From Desulfobacterales bacterium (GTDB taxonomy: Bacteria; Desulfobacterota; Desulfobacteria; Desulfobacterales; JARGFK01): 36,858 nucleotides of DNA. This document shows positions 1 through 8,377 of the stretch, piece after piece. The position numbers were made by a program, and so were the translations under genes. The notes beneath the pieces were generated by a model. That model saw only the letters and a program-made list of their open reading frames with translations, ran no database searches and was not told the DNA's origin. Positions within the stretch are counted from its first letter, which is position 1. Each line of letters starts with the position of its first letter. The DNA lies in assembly GCA_029211065.1 (NCBI GenBank), contig JARGFK010000042.1:1-36858 (forward strand), written 5' to 3'.

Positions 1-198
1 AATGCCGCGTGATTTGCAATGAAACCTTTATCGAAAAAAATTATTTTTATGCGACAACTATCTTGACAAACGCCGAGAGACAAAGACTATGACCGGTACA
101 TTGCCCTGGGCGTTCTGGGGAGAAACCTTCAGACCCTTGGCAACATTCTAATTGAGAAAGAACGAAAGCGTCAAAAGCTCTTTTCATTAGCTGCTTAA
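1..198 (+). pseudogene. C-terminal remnant of a transposase, frameshifted
   Basis: Positions 3-92 read in frame 3 as a short peptide ending LTNAERQRL-stop. The sense then continues in frame 1 as DKDYDRYIALGVLGRNL and on to a stop at 196-198. A one-base indel near position 85 would join the two pieces into one basic tail. The YDRYIALGVLGRNLQTLG block resembles C-termini of IS transposases of the ISNCY/IS5-like kind; this is recognition from memory, not a search. The 5' part lies outside the window. It looks like a decayed insertion sequence bordering the island. Confidence 0.45.
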
Positions 199-477
199 AA
201 GGTGCAAAGACCCTTAAAAGTGCCTTCTTAAAGGAGAAGTATATGCAAAATCAGCAATGTTTAATAATATCTATTTGCTGAATCGATTTTATAAATATAC
301 TTCTCCTGCTCATTGTAAAAATTGTTTCCGGGATGAATTTTTTCGTCCGATATTTTTTCAAAACTCGTATTTTTCGGACGGACACTAATTAGATTTTCAA
401 TTATTTTCAAGCGGTATTTTCTATGACAAAGTGGCACAATGACATGTCGGTTGAAAGAGGGATTGTAAACCAACATA
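199..477. other. AT-rich gap without a convincing gene
   Basis: About 280 AT-rich bases between the transposase tail and the terminator. The only structure seen is the palindrome at 232-307. Open frames here (for example 261-497 minus) lack a ribosome binding site and have no recognisable product. Confidence 0.5.
232..307. repeat. Long imperfect palindrome (hairpin) downstream of the transposase tail
   Basis: The 13-base arm AGGAGAAGTATAT at 232-244 is exactly complementary to ATATACTTCTCCT at 295-307. An inner TCAGCAA / TTGCTGA pair extends the stem. It lies 34 bases past the transposase stop, so it could be the end of an insertion sequence, a MITE-like element, or an RNA hairpin. Confidence 0.5.
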
Positions 478-515
478 AAAAAGCCGGTTTGGCACAAATG
501 CCAAGCCGGCTTTTT
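478..515 (-). terminator. Rho-independent terminator after nfnB
   Basis: Stem of AAAAAGCCGG, one mismatch, then TTGGCA, closed by a four-base loop and the complementary TGCCAA...CCGGCTTTTT. Read on the minus strand it ends in a run of six T and starts 33 bases after the nfnB stop, so it most likely ends the nfnAB transcript. The flanking A and T runs mean it could work in both directions. Confidence 0.8.
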
Positions 516-547
516 ATAAATTTAATGGCTATAATATTTTGCCGGGA

Positions 548-1960
548 CTACCATCCCCAGGTTAAATATGTATGGATCGAATCGGCCGCTATTCTGCCGG
601 CACCCATGGCCAGGATAACGGTGGCCGACCCGGTTACAATGTCGCCCCCGGCCCAAACCCCTTTTTTGCTGGTTTTTCCGGTTTCCGGTTCGGCGGTAAT
701 ATATCCCCACTTGTTGAGCTGCAACCCTTCGGTGGACTGGGTCAACAGCGGATTGGCGCCGGCGCCCACGGCAATAATCACCAGGTCGCATTCCAGCTCG
801 AATTCAGACCCCTCGACAGGGACCGGACGGCGACGGCCGGATGCATCGGGCTCGCCCAGGTCCATCTTCAGCCCTTCCATTCCGACAACCCGCCCCTTTT
901 CATCGCCGATAAACTTTGTGGGAGCGGTCAGGAAATGAAATTCAACCCCCTCCTCTTCGGCATGATGCACTTCCGCAGCCCTGGCCGGAACTTCCTGTCG
1001 GGAGCGCCGATAGACGATCCGGGAAACATCCGCGCCGAGGCGCAGGGCGGTCCGGGCAGCATCCATGGCGACATTGCCGGCCCCAAGGGTAATGACATTC
1101 TTGCCCTTGATGATGGGGGTGTCATACTCCGGATAGCGGTAGGCCTTCATGAGGTTGGAGCGCGTCAAATATTCATTGGCTGAAAAAATACCGATCAGGT
1201 TCTCACCCGGAATGCCTAAAAATCGCGGCAACCCCGCCCCCACCCCCAAAAAGACGGCATCATAACCTTCTTCAAACAGCTCGTCTAAAGATACGGTCCG
1301 GCCCACAACCGCGTTACATTCCAGCCGAACGCCCAACCGCTCCATAAAATTGACTTCCTGAAAAACAATTTCCTTGGGAAGCCTGAATTCCGGAATGCCG
1401 TAAACCAGCACACCGCCGGGCCGGTGAAAGGCTTCGAAAACAGTTACGTCATGCCCCTTTAAAACCAGGTCTCCGGCCACCGTCAGCCCGGAAGGACCGG
1501 ATCCCACCACCGCAACCTTTTTGCCGGTGGGCTTTGCCTTGGGGGGCAGTTCCCCTTTGCCGTGCTTGCGCTCATAATCGGCGGCAAAACGTTCCAGATT
1601 GCCGATGGCTACCGGTTCGCCCTTCTTGCCCACAATACAGACCCCCTCGCACTGGCTTTCCTGGGGGCATACCCGGCCGCAGACCGCCGGCAGTGCGTTG
1701 CGCTCCCATATCTTTCGGGTCGCCTTGGTAAATTCGCCTTCCTCGATAAGTTTAATAAATCCCGGTATATCGATGGATACCGGACAGCCCTCGATACAGC
1801 TGGGTTTCTTGCACTGCAGACATCGCTGGGCTTCCTTCATGGCTGCTTCCGTACTCAGTCCCAGGGGCACCTCATCAAAATTCCTGCGCCGGACTTCAGG
1901 TGCCTGTTCCGGCATCGGTTGTCTGGATATTTTTTCTTTTTTACCTTCTTGCTGCGCCAT
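548..1960 (-). CDS. nfnB: NfnB-type / GltD-like NADPH-binding flavoprotein
   Basis: 470 aa. Probable large subunit of the electron-bifurcating NADH-dependent ferredoxin:NADP+ oxidoreductase (NfnAB), also known as sulfide dehydrogenase SudA or glutamate-synthase-small-subunit-like protein. The N-terminus has the two-cluster Fe-S pattern: C47-x2-C50-x4-C55-x3-C59, then CGRVC...CEGVC. A first Rossmann motif, VAVVGSGPSGL, should bind FAD and a second, GAGNVAMDAART, should bind NADPH. The start at 1960 is chosen over an ORF start at 2020 because GGAGGAG lies three bases before it and the homologous region starts there. nfnA lies 226 bases upstream on the same strand, and a terminator follows. A standalone GltD-like role is possible, but the paired nfnA favours Nfn. 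Confidence 0.85.
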   Translation of the reverse strand: MAQQEGKKEKISRQPMPEQAPEVRRRNFDEVPLGLSTEAAMKEAQRCLQCKKPSCIEGCPVSIDIPGFIKLIEEGEFTKATRKIWERNALPAVCGRVCPQESQCEGVCIVGKKGEPVAIGNLERFAADYERKHGKGELPPKAKPTGKKVAVVGSGPSGLTVAGDLVLKGHDVTVFEAFHRPGGVLVYGIPEFRLPKEIVFQEVNFMERLGVRLECNAVVGRTVSLDELFEEGYDAVFLGVGAGLPRFLGIPGENLIGIFSANEYLTRSNLMKAYRYPEYDTPIIKGKNVITLGAGNVAMDAARTALRLGADVSRIVYRRSRQEVPARAAEVHHAEEEGVEFHFLTAPTKFIGDEKGRVVGMEGLKMDLGEPDASGRRRPVPVEGSEFELECDLVIIAVGAGANPLLTQSTEGLQLNKWGYITAEPETGKTSKKGVWAGGDIVTGSATVILAMGAGRIAADSIHTYLTWGW

Positions 1961-2186
1961 CTTCTCCTCCACAAAATAGCCATGTCGAGATTTTTTCAAA
2001 CAAAGCATAGGCCCGTTCACCCTGCTGCTTGTGAATGACCTCCATGGCTTCTATATATTTTTTTCCCCTTATATGACAAATAAATTTTGTCTAAAACCCT
2101 TTCGCAACTTTGCCGATTGAAAAAATACTTGCGATTCAGCCGGCACGGCCAGGCATCCGGTGACTCACCGGGATTGCCCTGCCTGT

Positions 2187-3020
2187 CTATGGATTCATGC
2201 GACACTGATGGTCTGCGTAGCACTGTTTTTCCTGCTCGGCGTAGGCCTGCAGCCGCTGCATCAGCTCATCGTAATCGACCTGGTGCCCATCAAACTCAGG
2301 CCCATCCACACAGGCAAACTGGGTCTGACCCCCGATGGATACCCGGCAGCAGCCGCACATGCCGGTGCCGTCTACCATAATGGGGTTCAGGCTGACAACG
2401 GTTTTTACATTGTATTCTTTGGTCAGTTTGGATACAAACTTCATCATGGGAACCGGACCGATCGCCACCGCCAGCTGGATATCATTTTTTTCCAAGACAT
2501 CTTTCAGGGCTTCGGTCACAAAACCCTTGCGGCCGTATGACCCATCGTCCGTGCAAACCTGCAATTCATGGGAGGCCGCTTTCATCTGGTCTTCCAGAAT
2601 AAGCAGCTCCTTGCTTCGCGCGCCGATGATGCAGGTCACGTGGTTACCGACTTCTTTAAGGGCGCGCGTGATGGGATGCAGCACCGCCACGCCGGTACCG
2701 CCGCCGACACACACGACATTCCCCACTTTTTCCAGATGGGTCGGTTTGCCCAACGGCCCGATGATGTCCATGTATCCGTCACCCACCGCCAAGTCCTTGA
2801 AAATCGCGGTTGATTTCCCCACCACCATGTAAATAACGGTAATGGTGCCTTTTTGCGGATCCGTATCGGCCATGGTCAATGGAATCCGCTCCCCGGTTTC
2901 GTTGGCTTTCAGGATCACGAACTGTCCGGGTTTTGCTTTTTTTGCAATCAGAGGAGCATCGATTTCGTTTAAAATCACGGTGCCCTCGGCCATTTCTTCA
3001 CGTCTGACTATCTTGAACAT
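2187..3020 (-). CDS. nfnA: NfnA-type ferredoxin:NADP+ reductase subunit
   Basis: 277 aa. An FAD/NAD-binding reductase of the ferredoxin-NADP reductase fold, the small subunit of NfnAB. It has a flavin-domain start (PGQFVILKANETGERIPLTM), a nucleotide-binding loop (CVGGGTGVAVLHP) and a C-terminal [2Fe-2S] site. The spacing D217, C222, C225, C237 matches the unusual one-Asp/three-Cys ligand set known for Nfn small subunits, which supports NfnA over a plain reductase. The start has GGGAGGG eight bases ahead. In this family the complex couples NADH and NADPH to reduced ferredoxin in the cytoplasm. The 226-base gap to nfnB is longer than usual but holds no gene that I can support. Confidence 0.85.
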   Translation of the reverse strand: MFKIVRREEMAEGTVILNEIDAPLIAKKAKPGQFVILKANETGERIPLTMADTDPQKGTITVIYMVVGKSTAIFKDLAVGDGYMDIIGPLGKPTHLEKVGNVVCVGGGTGVAVLHPITRALKEVGNHVTCIIGARSKELLILEDQMKAASHELQVCTDDGSYGRKGFVTEALKDVLEKNDIQLAVAIGPVPMMKFVSKLTKEYNVKTVVSLNPIMVDGTGMCGCCRVSIGGQTQFACVDGPEFDGHQVDYDELMQRLQAYAEQEKQCYADHQCRMNP

Positions 3021-3153
3021 AATGATTACCCTCCCAAAATAAAAAATCTTTACGGAATGCGCTATCTGGTTTATAACACCCCTGGAATTTTAACAAAAAT
3101 CGCCGTAAATTTGCGCATCGGAAGTGTGTTTTTGTTAAGCCATTAAAAGCAGT

Positions 3154-3182
3154 TTTTTATCGCTTCTGCCCCCATATGTCAA
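3154..3182 (-). promoter_or_regulatory. Possible sigma-70-type promoter for nfnAB
   Basis: On the minus strand TTGACA (3177-3182) is followed after 17 bases by TAAAAA (3154-3159). The -35 is perfect and the -10 is poor. It would leave an untranslated leader of roughly 125 bases before nfnA. Confidence 0.3.
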
Positions 3183-3245
3183 GGGACTTTGTATCCAAAA
3201 TATACGGACTGAATCTTTAGCGTCAAATACGAACCCTTTTTTACC

Positions 3246-4031
3246 ATGAAGCTTTTCGACACCCACTGCCATTTGGACGATCGAGCCTATAAAAACGATA
3301 TGGATGCTGTCGTCAGCCGGGCCCATGCGGCCGGGGTTCTCGCCATGATGACGGTCGGTACGGATAAACAAAGCTCACAAAAAGCCGTAGCCATGGCTGA
3401 AACGATCCCCGGTCTTTTCGCCTCGGTCGGAACGCACCCCCATGACGCCAAAGACATCGGCAAAACCGACCTTGATTTCATGCGCAACCTTGCCAAAAGC
3501 CCCAAGGTAAAAGCATGGGGCGAAATCGGCCTGGACTTTAACCGCATGTATTCACCCCGGGAAATTCAGGAAGACTGGTTTGTCGATCAACTTTCAGTCG
3601 CCGATGAGTTGGGCCTGCCGATCATCTTTCATGAAAGAGACAGCGATGGCCGGCTGATAGAGCTTTTGAAAAAGCATCCCAGCAGTGAAAGAAAAGGGGT
3701 GATTCATTGCTTCAGCGGAAATGAAAATGAGCTGCAGCAATATCTGGAAATGGGATTTTACATCGGAATTACCGGCATCCTGACATTAAAGGACCGGGGC
3801 GCCGGCCTGCGGGAACTTTCCTGCATGATTCCCCAGGATCGGCTGGTGGTTGAAACCGATGCGCCCTACCTGACCCCGGCGCCGGAGAAAAACCACACCC
3901 GCCGCAATGAACCCGCTTTTGTCAGATCCGTCATGTTCAAGCTATCGCAAGTCAGGGGGAATGACCCTGAAGCCCTGGCTTCTATCGTGTGGGAAAATAG
4001 CTGCAGTCTTTATCGTATCCCTCACTTTTAA
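3246..4031 (+). CDS. tatD: TatD-family metal-dependent deoxyribonuclease
   Basis: 261 aa, the usual length for the family. It begins at once with the metal-binding FDTHCHLDD. WGEIGLDF (metal-bridging Glu), IIFHERDSD, VIHCFSGN and VETDAPYLTP follow in the canonical order of a TIM-barrel amidohydrolase-type nuclease. TatD proteins are cytoplasmic 3'-5' exonucleases linked to DNA repair and quality control. No strong ribosome binding site precedes the ATG. The gene is divergent from nfnA, with 225 bases between them, and is followed 20 bases later by the TSUP permease on the same strand. It looks like a housekeeping gene unrelated to the respiratory operon. Confidence 0.9.
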   Translation: MKLFDTHCHLDDRAYKNDMDAVVSRAHAAGVLAMMTVGTDKQSSQKAVAMAETIPGLFASVGTHPHDAKDIGKTDLDFMRNLAKSPKVKAWGEIGLDFNRMYSPREIQEDWFVDQLSVADELGLPIIFHERDSDGRLIELLKKHPSSERKGVIHCFSGNENELQQYLEMGFYIGITGILTLKDRGAGLRELSCMIPQDRLVVETDAPYLTPAPEKNHTRRNEPAFVRSVMFKLSQVRGNDPEALASIVWENSCSLYRIPHF

Positions 4032-4051
4032 TAACAAATCAGGTGGCAAGT

Positions 4052-4819
4052 ATGACACTGGTTGAAGTGATCCATTCGCCGTATTTTGTTGCGGTTTTGT
4101 TTTTTTTCGTAGCGTTTACCTATTCTTCAGTGGGTCTCGGCGGGGGGTCTTCCTATACAGCCCTCATGGCCCTGCTGGGTTTCAGCACCCAGGCGATTCC
4201 CATGATCTCCCTTTCACTGAATCTGGTGGTTACCTCAGTCGGCAGTTATAATTTTATCCGAAACAAACACGCCAAAATCAGACTGATTTTACCTTTTTTG
4301 GTATCTTCGATCCCCATGGCATATTTAGGCGGTATGCTGAAACTGCCGAAGCTTTATTTCTACTGGATCCTGTTAATCTCATTGGTTTTTGTTGCCGCCC
4401 GCATCTACCTTTGGAAAAATCCGACCATACCACTCCATATCGGCAGAACTGGAAAAATCATCATTTCAATCTGTTCTGGTTCAATTCTTGGTCTGGTTGC
4501 CGGCATCGTCGGGATCGGTGGAGGTGTTTATCTGGTTCCCTTGATCATCATTTTGGGGCTGGGCAATGAAAAAGAAGCGGCAGCGTGCGGAACAATATTT
4601 ATCTGGCTGAATTCATTAGCCGGACTTATCTCTCGGTTTCAATACAATTCAATCAGCCTGTCGGATTATCTGCCCCTCTTTGTCGCTGTTTTGCTTGGGG
4701 GCAGTTTCGGTTCATTTTTGGGATCATCTAAATTTTCCCCTAAAACCATGGAGAAAATTCTTGGGGCAATTATTCTTGTTGCAATCTTTTTTTTAATCCG
4801 AAAAGTCCTGGTAATGTGA
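4052..4819 (+). CDS. TSUP (TauE/SafE) family membrane permease
   Basis: 255 aa. Two sequence-related halves each hold the family signature glycine loop: YSSVGLGGGSSYTALMALLG near residue 20 and GLVAGIVGIGGGVYLVPLI in the second half. About eight hydrophobic membrane segments are visible. TSUP proteins move sulfite, sulfonates, sulfoacetate, thiosulfate or similar small anions across the inner membrane. The ATG at 4052 is preferred to a GTG at 4043 because AGGTGG lies five bases before it. The gene is convergent with mobB, with only 24 bases between the stops and no obvious terminator. The substrate cannot be fixed from sequence; a sulfur oxyanion would fit this genome. Confidence 0.8.
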   Translation: MTLVEVIHSPYFVAVLFFFVAFTYSSVGLGGGSSYTALMALLGFSTQAIPMISLSLNLVVTSVGSYNFIRNKHAKIRLILPFLVSSIPMAYLGGMLKLPKLYFYWILLISLVFVAARIYLWKNPTIPLHIGRTGKIIISICSGSILGLVAGIVGIGGGVYLVPLIIILGLGNEKEAAACGTIFIWLNSLAGLISRFQYNSISLSDYLPLFVAVLLGGSFGSFLGSSKFSPKTMEKILGAIILVAIFFLIRKVLVM

Positions 4820-4843
4820 AAATGTCGCAGAAAATGGCTGAAG

Positions 4844-5428
4844 CTATAAAGCGGCCTCCTGCTGGATTTCTGGAGCTTTCGGCGCCACTTTGAAACGACT
4901 GATTAAAAATTCCGCCACTCCATCGATATCACCCAGCCTATAGCGGGGAACCCCCAAATCAAGCGGTGCATCGCTGATCAACGCCAGCAGGTTCCGGTCA
5001 TTCAGGCAAATGGGATCTTTATATGCTTCGGGCCTGTATATTTCCAGCTTCGGCACTGAACTTCTTTTAAACCCTTCCGCCAGGATGAAGTCCATACCCG
5101 TTAAAAGCGTCGCCAGTTCATCCAGGCCGTGATCATGGTCGACATCCCGGACCATTCCGATCTGGAAAGGAGAGGATATCAGGGTTGTTCTGGCGCCGGC
5201 CTTTTTATGCCGCCAGGTGTCTTTGCCGGGTTTGTCCATCTCAAAACCGTGGACATCATGCTTGATGGTCCCCACATTCAGGCCCCTTTGGGTAAGCGTT
5301 GAAATAAGTTTTTCTAAATATGTGGTTTTCCCCGCACCTGAATAGCCGACAACGGCCACAACCGGCGGCAATGTTTTCCCCTCAATTATCTTAAGGGATT
5401 GTTTTCGTTTTCCTTTTATTTCTTTCAT
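4844..5428 (-). CDS. mobB: MobB-type molybdopterin-guanine dinucleotide biosynthesis GTPase
   Basis: 194 aa. It has the P-loop GYSGAGKTT near residue 28, then the MobB signature TIKHDVHGFEMDKPGKDTWR and the later LAEGFKRSSVPKLEIYRP. MobB assists MobA in converting molybdopterin to the bis-MGD cofactor used by DMSO-reductase-family enzymes, so it fits the large molybdoenzyme encoded at 16743-19271. The ribosome binding site is weak (AAAGGA very close to the ATG), and no better start exists downstream. It lies 113 bases after the rhodanese gene on the same strand and may be the last gene of the molybdenum-related group. Confidence 0.88.
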   Translation of the reverse strand: MKEIKGKRKQSLKIIEGKTLPPVVAVVGYSGAGKTTYLEKLISTLTQRGLNVGTIKHDVHGFEMDKPGKDTWRHKKAGARTTLISSPFQIGMVRDVDHDHGLDELATLLTGMDFILAEGFKRSSVPKLEIYRPEAYKDPICLNDRNLLALISDAPLDLGVPRYRLGDIDGVAEFLISRFKVAPKAPEIQQEAAL

Positions 5429-5541
5429 ATCCTTTACTCTTATCTAACCTATTCACCATAGAGAGGCGAATCTTAATATTTGTTCCTATTTTCCTTTATC
5501 TGGATATTTTTCATCTGAAAGTCTTTTTGCTTGGCAGGTTA

Positions 5542-6117
5542 TCAATTACTTCCAGGCACATACATAAGTTCAGGGTTAAGCTTATAAGTCCAAGGCGCCT
5601 CTGAGTTTTTCCAGCCGTTTACCATGCGCCTCCCATTATAAAGGCTACCCTTATCCTTAACCTTATCCCCTTCGAATCCGCCAATGATATTATATGCCGA
5701 TTTAAATCCCGCCTCAGCCAGCATGTTAATGGCACGTGCGCTCCGATTGCCTGACCGACACATGACATAAAGCGTATCGGTACTGCTGAACTTCTTTTTC
5801 ACGTCAGACACAAAGTGGGTATTGGTTTTCATGACCGGTCGCTTTTTTTCGGCATTCCAGCTTTGCTCTAAAAATTCTATGGGGATATTGACCGCCGTGG
5901 ACACATGGCCGATAAAAATGTATTCCTCCGGCGTGCGAACGTCTATGATTTTTATGTTGTCCGGGGTAATTTGTTGTTTTTCGAAAACTTCCTTTGCGGT
6001 CACATATAAGTCCAATACGGTTTGCTTATTCTTTGGGAGCGCTGCCTCTCCAAAAGATATAGCCGCAGCGCTCAATACCAGAACAAGGATTCCCGCCGCC
6101 TTAACAAACTTCTTCAT
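5542..6117 (-). CDS. Exported rhodanese-like sulfurtransferase
   Basis: 191 aa. A Sec signal peptide covers roughly residues 1-25 (KKF start, hydrophobic core ILVLVLSAAAI). One rhodanese domain follows: IIDVRTPEEYIFIGHV, then the active-site loop CRSGNRS with C120 as the persulfide-carrying cysteine, then a GFEGDKV segment. The extra tail of about 40 residues after the domain (YNGRRMVNGWKNS) matches a periplasmic group often encoded beside respiratory genes. It should act on sulfane sulfur in the periplasm. It begins 35 bases after the MoeA-like gene, so co-transcription is likely. A sulfur substrate for the neighbouring respiratory chain would make sense of it, but that is inference. Confidence 0.8.
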   Translation of the reverse strand: MKKFVKAAGILVLVLSAAAISFGEAALPKNKQTVLDLYVTAKEVFEKQQITPDNIKIIDVRTPEEYIFIGHVSTAVNIPIEFLEQSWNAEKKRPVMKTNTHFVSDVKKKFSSTDTLYVMCRSGNRSARAINMLAEAGFKSAYNIIGGFEGDKVKDKGSLYNGRRMVNGWKNSEAPWTYKLNPELMYVPGSN

Positions 6118-6152
6118 GTCGCCCCCAAATTGAATGTGTGTCGCTCAAAGCC

Positions 6153-7190
6153 TTACATGCCCTTACCGAATGGACAGTGAGGGTAACTGCATTCCGGACA
6201 GTCGCGGCATAATCCCCCATGGCCCAGAAAGGCCAGTTCAGCCTTTCCGATCCGCTCTCCAGCCAGAATCCGCGGCAATATCAGATCCAGCACTGTAATC
6301 CGATGATGAAGACCACATGCCGGCACGCCCAGTAACGGCACGTCTCCCAGGTATGCCATTAAAAACATAGCTCCGGGCAGGGCGGCCGCGCCATAGTTGA
6401 ATTCGGTTGCCCCGGCCAATCGAATTCCGTGACGGGTGACATCATCCGGATCGACACTCATGCCTCCGCTCAACAATATTAAATCGCATCCCCGCTTAAG
6501 AAAAGATTTAATGGCCTGACTGATCATATCGGCATCGTCCGGTGCGAATTCCACACCCGCAACTTCAGACCCCAAATCATTCACTTTCCGGGTTAAAATC
6601 GGGGCAAATCGATCCTCAATCAGCCGATGATATACTTCGCTGCCTGTAATCACGAGGCCCACCCTGGCACGTTTCAATTCTTGAACCGACAACACCGCCC
6701 CATTCTGGCGGGCGATGGCTGCTGCACGGTCGATAGGAGCTTTTTTCATAACCAGTGGAATGGCTCGGGTTGCGGCAACAAGATCTCCTTTTTTAACCAA
6801 TGTATGGCTGTGAATGGTCGCACACATGACTTCTTCCACCATATTGAATGCGGCCAGGGCAGCCGTGTTTACCGTAAACAAACCGTCTCTTTCCGCAACC
6901 AGCTTTATTTTTCCTTCGATCGGTTTGTTCTTCCAGGCAACCCCCTCTCCTGCAAGTGCCCCGGCTATAACTGCGGCGGCTTCGTTCTCATGTATTTCAT
7001 CTTCGGCAAGATCGATGAGATAGAGGTGGTTTTTCCCCAGTTTTTGAAGATGGCAGATATCTTCATCACAGACGGTATGGCCTTTGCGAAAAGCGGGACC
7101 CTTGAACTCCCCGGGGCGAATTTCCGTGATATCGTGAGCCAGTTTCGTGCCCACTGCGTCTTCAACTTTTATGGTTTTTAACACGATCAT
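6153..7190 (-). CDS. MoeA/MogA-like molybdopterin-binding protein with Cys-rich tail
   Basis: 345 aa. Residues about 175-310 form a molybdopterin-binding (MoCF) domain, seen as VGLVITGSEVYHRLIEDRF, LILLSGGMSVDPDDVTRHG and LLGVPACGLHHRITVLDLIL. The N-terminal half resembles the LAHDITEI entry of MoeA-like proteins. The last 25 residues carry four closely spaced cysteines in GLCRDCPECSYPHCPFGKG, which could hold zinc, Fe-S or a metal in transit; standard MoeA lacks this tail. The start codon overlaps the fmdE-like stop (ATGA), and the ribosome binding site AAAGGAG lies inside that gene, so the two are translationally coupled. Likely role: cofactor maturation or trafficking for molybdoenzymes. 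The exact reaction is unknown. Confidence 0.75.
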   Translation of the reverse strand: MIVLKTIKVEDAVGTKLAHDITEIRPGEFKGPAFRKGHTVCDEDICHLQKLGKNHLYLIDLAEDEIHENEAAAVIAGALAGEGVAWKNKPIEGKIKLVAERDGLFTVNTAALAAFNMVEEVMCATIHSHTLVKKGDLVAATRAIPLVMKKAPIDRAAAIARQNGAVLSVQELKRARVGLVITGSEVYHRLIEDRFAPILTRKVNDLGSEVAGVEFAPDDADMISQAIKSFLKRGCDLILLSGGMSVDPDDVTRHGIRLAGATEFNYGAAALPGAMFLMAYLGDVPLLGVPACGLHHRITVLDLILPRILAGERIGKAELAFLGHGGLCRDCPECSYPHCPFGKGM

Positions 7191-7915
7191 ACTCCTTTTG
7201 GCTTTAAATTTCGTAAAGTTACAGGCTTTTGTAATATAAAATTCTCAGCCGTTTCAGGGCATCGGCTTACCGGATCCGACGCCCTGAATTCATTCATCGG
7301 GGTCCAGTTCATATCCGGCCAGGTGATTTCACTTGCATTTGAGAAATAGGTATTCCCCGAACATAGCCGGCAAAGCGTTACTCCGTCTTCAACCACTTCT
7401 CGGCCATCGCGCACAACCTGACCGCACCGGCCGCAGGAAACTTTTTTGCTGGTCGGCCCGGGCATATCAACCGCATTAACGGTAACCTGGACTTTTTGAA
7501 CTCGAAACAAAACGCTATCCGGCATTCGTTTATAGGCTTCTATCTGCCGTTCGGATTTTTTCACGATTTCAGGGGCATAAAAAGGGACCAGATCCCGGGC
7601 ATCCTCTGTAGATATTACCCGAAAAGCAGTATCTGTCTCTAAATTCACAAAAGTGGCAGCCATTATGCCGTAATCCATAAATTTCAAGGATCGCCGCCCC
7701 AGTTTAACACCGGTTACATGGGCAACGGCATCAGCCGTGCAGCGGTCCATTTCCACATATACAATCAGCTTTTTGATCTGGTCGTGGCTACTGGGATCAT
7801 CCAGACCGATCAGCCGGCAACCCAACATAGCCATGCGCACACCCACCACCTGTCCCGGGCAAAGATGGCCATGCGCTTTTGCCGATGTCTTTAAAAGTTC
7901 TTCAAACGACTTCAC
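7187..7915 (-). CDS. FmdE-like protein with C-terminal zinc-ribbon
   Basis: 242 aa. The N-terminal domain has the FmdE signature: AHGHLCPGQVVGVRMA near residue 14, VEMDRCTADAVAHVTG near 54, and GRRSLKFMDYG. FmdE proteins are named from the molybdenum formylmethanofuran dehydrogenase operon but occur widely beside molybdoenzyme genes, with an unproven role in cofactor handling. A CGRCG...CRLC pair (residues about 163-187) forms a small zinc-ribbon of the type seen in longer FmdE versions. GTG is the start codon; AAAGGTAAT lies about nine bases before it. It overlaps the MoeA-like gene by four bases and follows the AhpD-like gene by 17, which suggests one operon. Confidence 0.82.
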   Translation of the reverse strand: MKSFEELLKTSAKAHGHLCPGQVVGVRMAMLGCRLIGLDDPSSHDQIKKLIVYVEMDRCTADAVAHVTGVKLGRRSLKFMDYGIMAATFVNLETDTAFRVISTEDARDLVPFYAPEIVKKSERQIEAYKRMPDSVLFRVQKVQVTVNAVDMPGPTSKKVSCGRCGQVVRDGREVVEDGVTLCRLCSGNTYFSNASEITWPDMNWTPMNEFRASDPVSRCPETAENFILQKPVTLRNLKPKGV

Positions 7916-7932
7916 GGCTTATTACCTTTTTC

Positions 7933-8247
7933 TTAAGGATTCTCATTCAGAACCGCTTCGACCCATCCCATCGCAGCGATCATGTTCGGAAAGCCGGTGG
8001 TCGTTAGCGATAATAAAACCGCATGGATGATTTCATCGTGTGTGGCGCCTGATGTCAATGCTTTTCTGGTATGCGACATGACAGCGCCCTTGGCATTTGC
8101 GCCAACGGCGATGCCGAGCTTGATCAGATCCTGGCTTTTCTGATCCAACGGTCCGGCCGACCGGCAGGTCTTTCCCAATTGCTGATAATCTTTTAAAATT
8201 TCAGGAAATTTGTTAGAAAAGTTTTCGAATGTTTTCGGTAAATACAT
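7933..8247 (-). CDS. Carboxymuconolactone decarboxylase (AhpD-fold) family protein
   Basis: 104 aa, the size of a single AhpD-fold unit. The conserved helix pair is visible as LIKLGIAVGANAKGAVMSHTRKAL and GATHDEIIHAVLLSLTTTGFP. The usual CxxC...H thiol pair of AhpD is replaced by Ala...Ser-His, so it cannot act as a classical thiol reductase and is closer to the non-thiol CMD branch. A strong ribosome binding site (AAGGAGGT) precedes the ATG. It is the first gene of the CMD-fmdE-moeA-like-rhodanese set, 130 bases after the respiratory operon's last gene. Its function here is unknown. Confidence 0.8.
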   Translation of the reverse strand: MYLPKTFENFSNKFPEILKDYQQLGKTCRSAGPLDQKSQDLIKLGIAVGANAKGAVMSHTRKALTSGATHDEIIHAVLLSLTTTGFPNMIAAMGWVEAVLNENP

Positions 8248-8377
8248 ATAATACCTCCTTTGTTATTATGGTATAAACATGGTACCCTTTTTATGAAAGA
8301 TAGTGCTTAATGCCACAGTATTGTCCTTAAGAGAAAGAAAAATAGTTTGCCAAAGTATAATTAATTACACAGGCCAT

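Noticed and set aside
8248-8377. A second sigma-54 promoter before the AhpD-like gene
   Set aside because: TGGCA occurs twice on the minus strand here but without GC at the -12 spacing.
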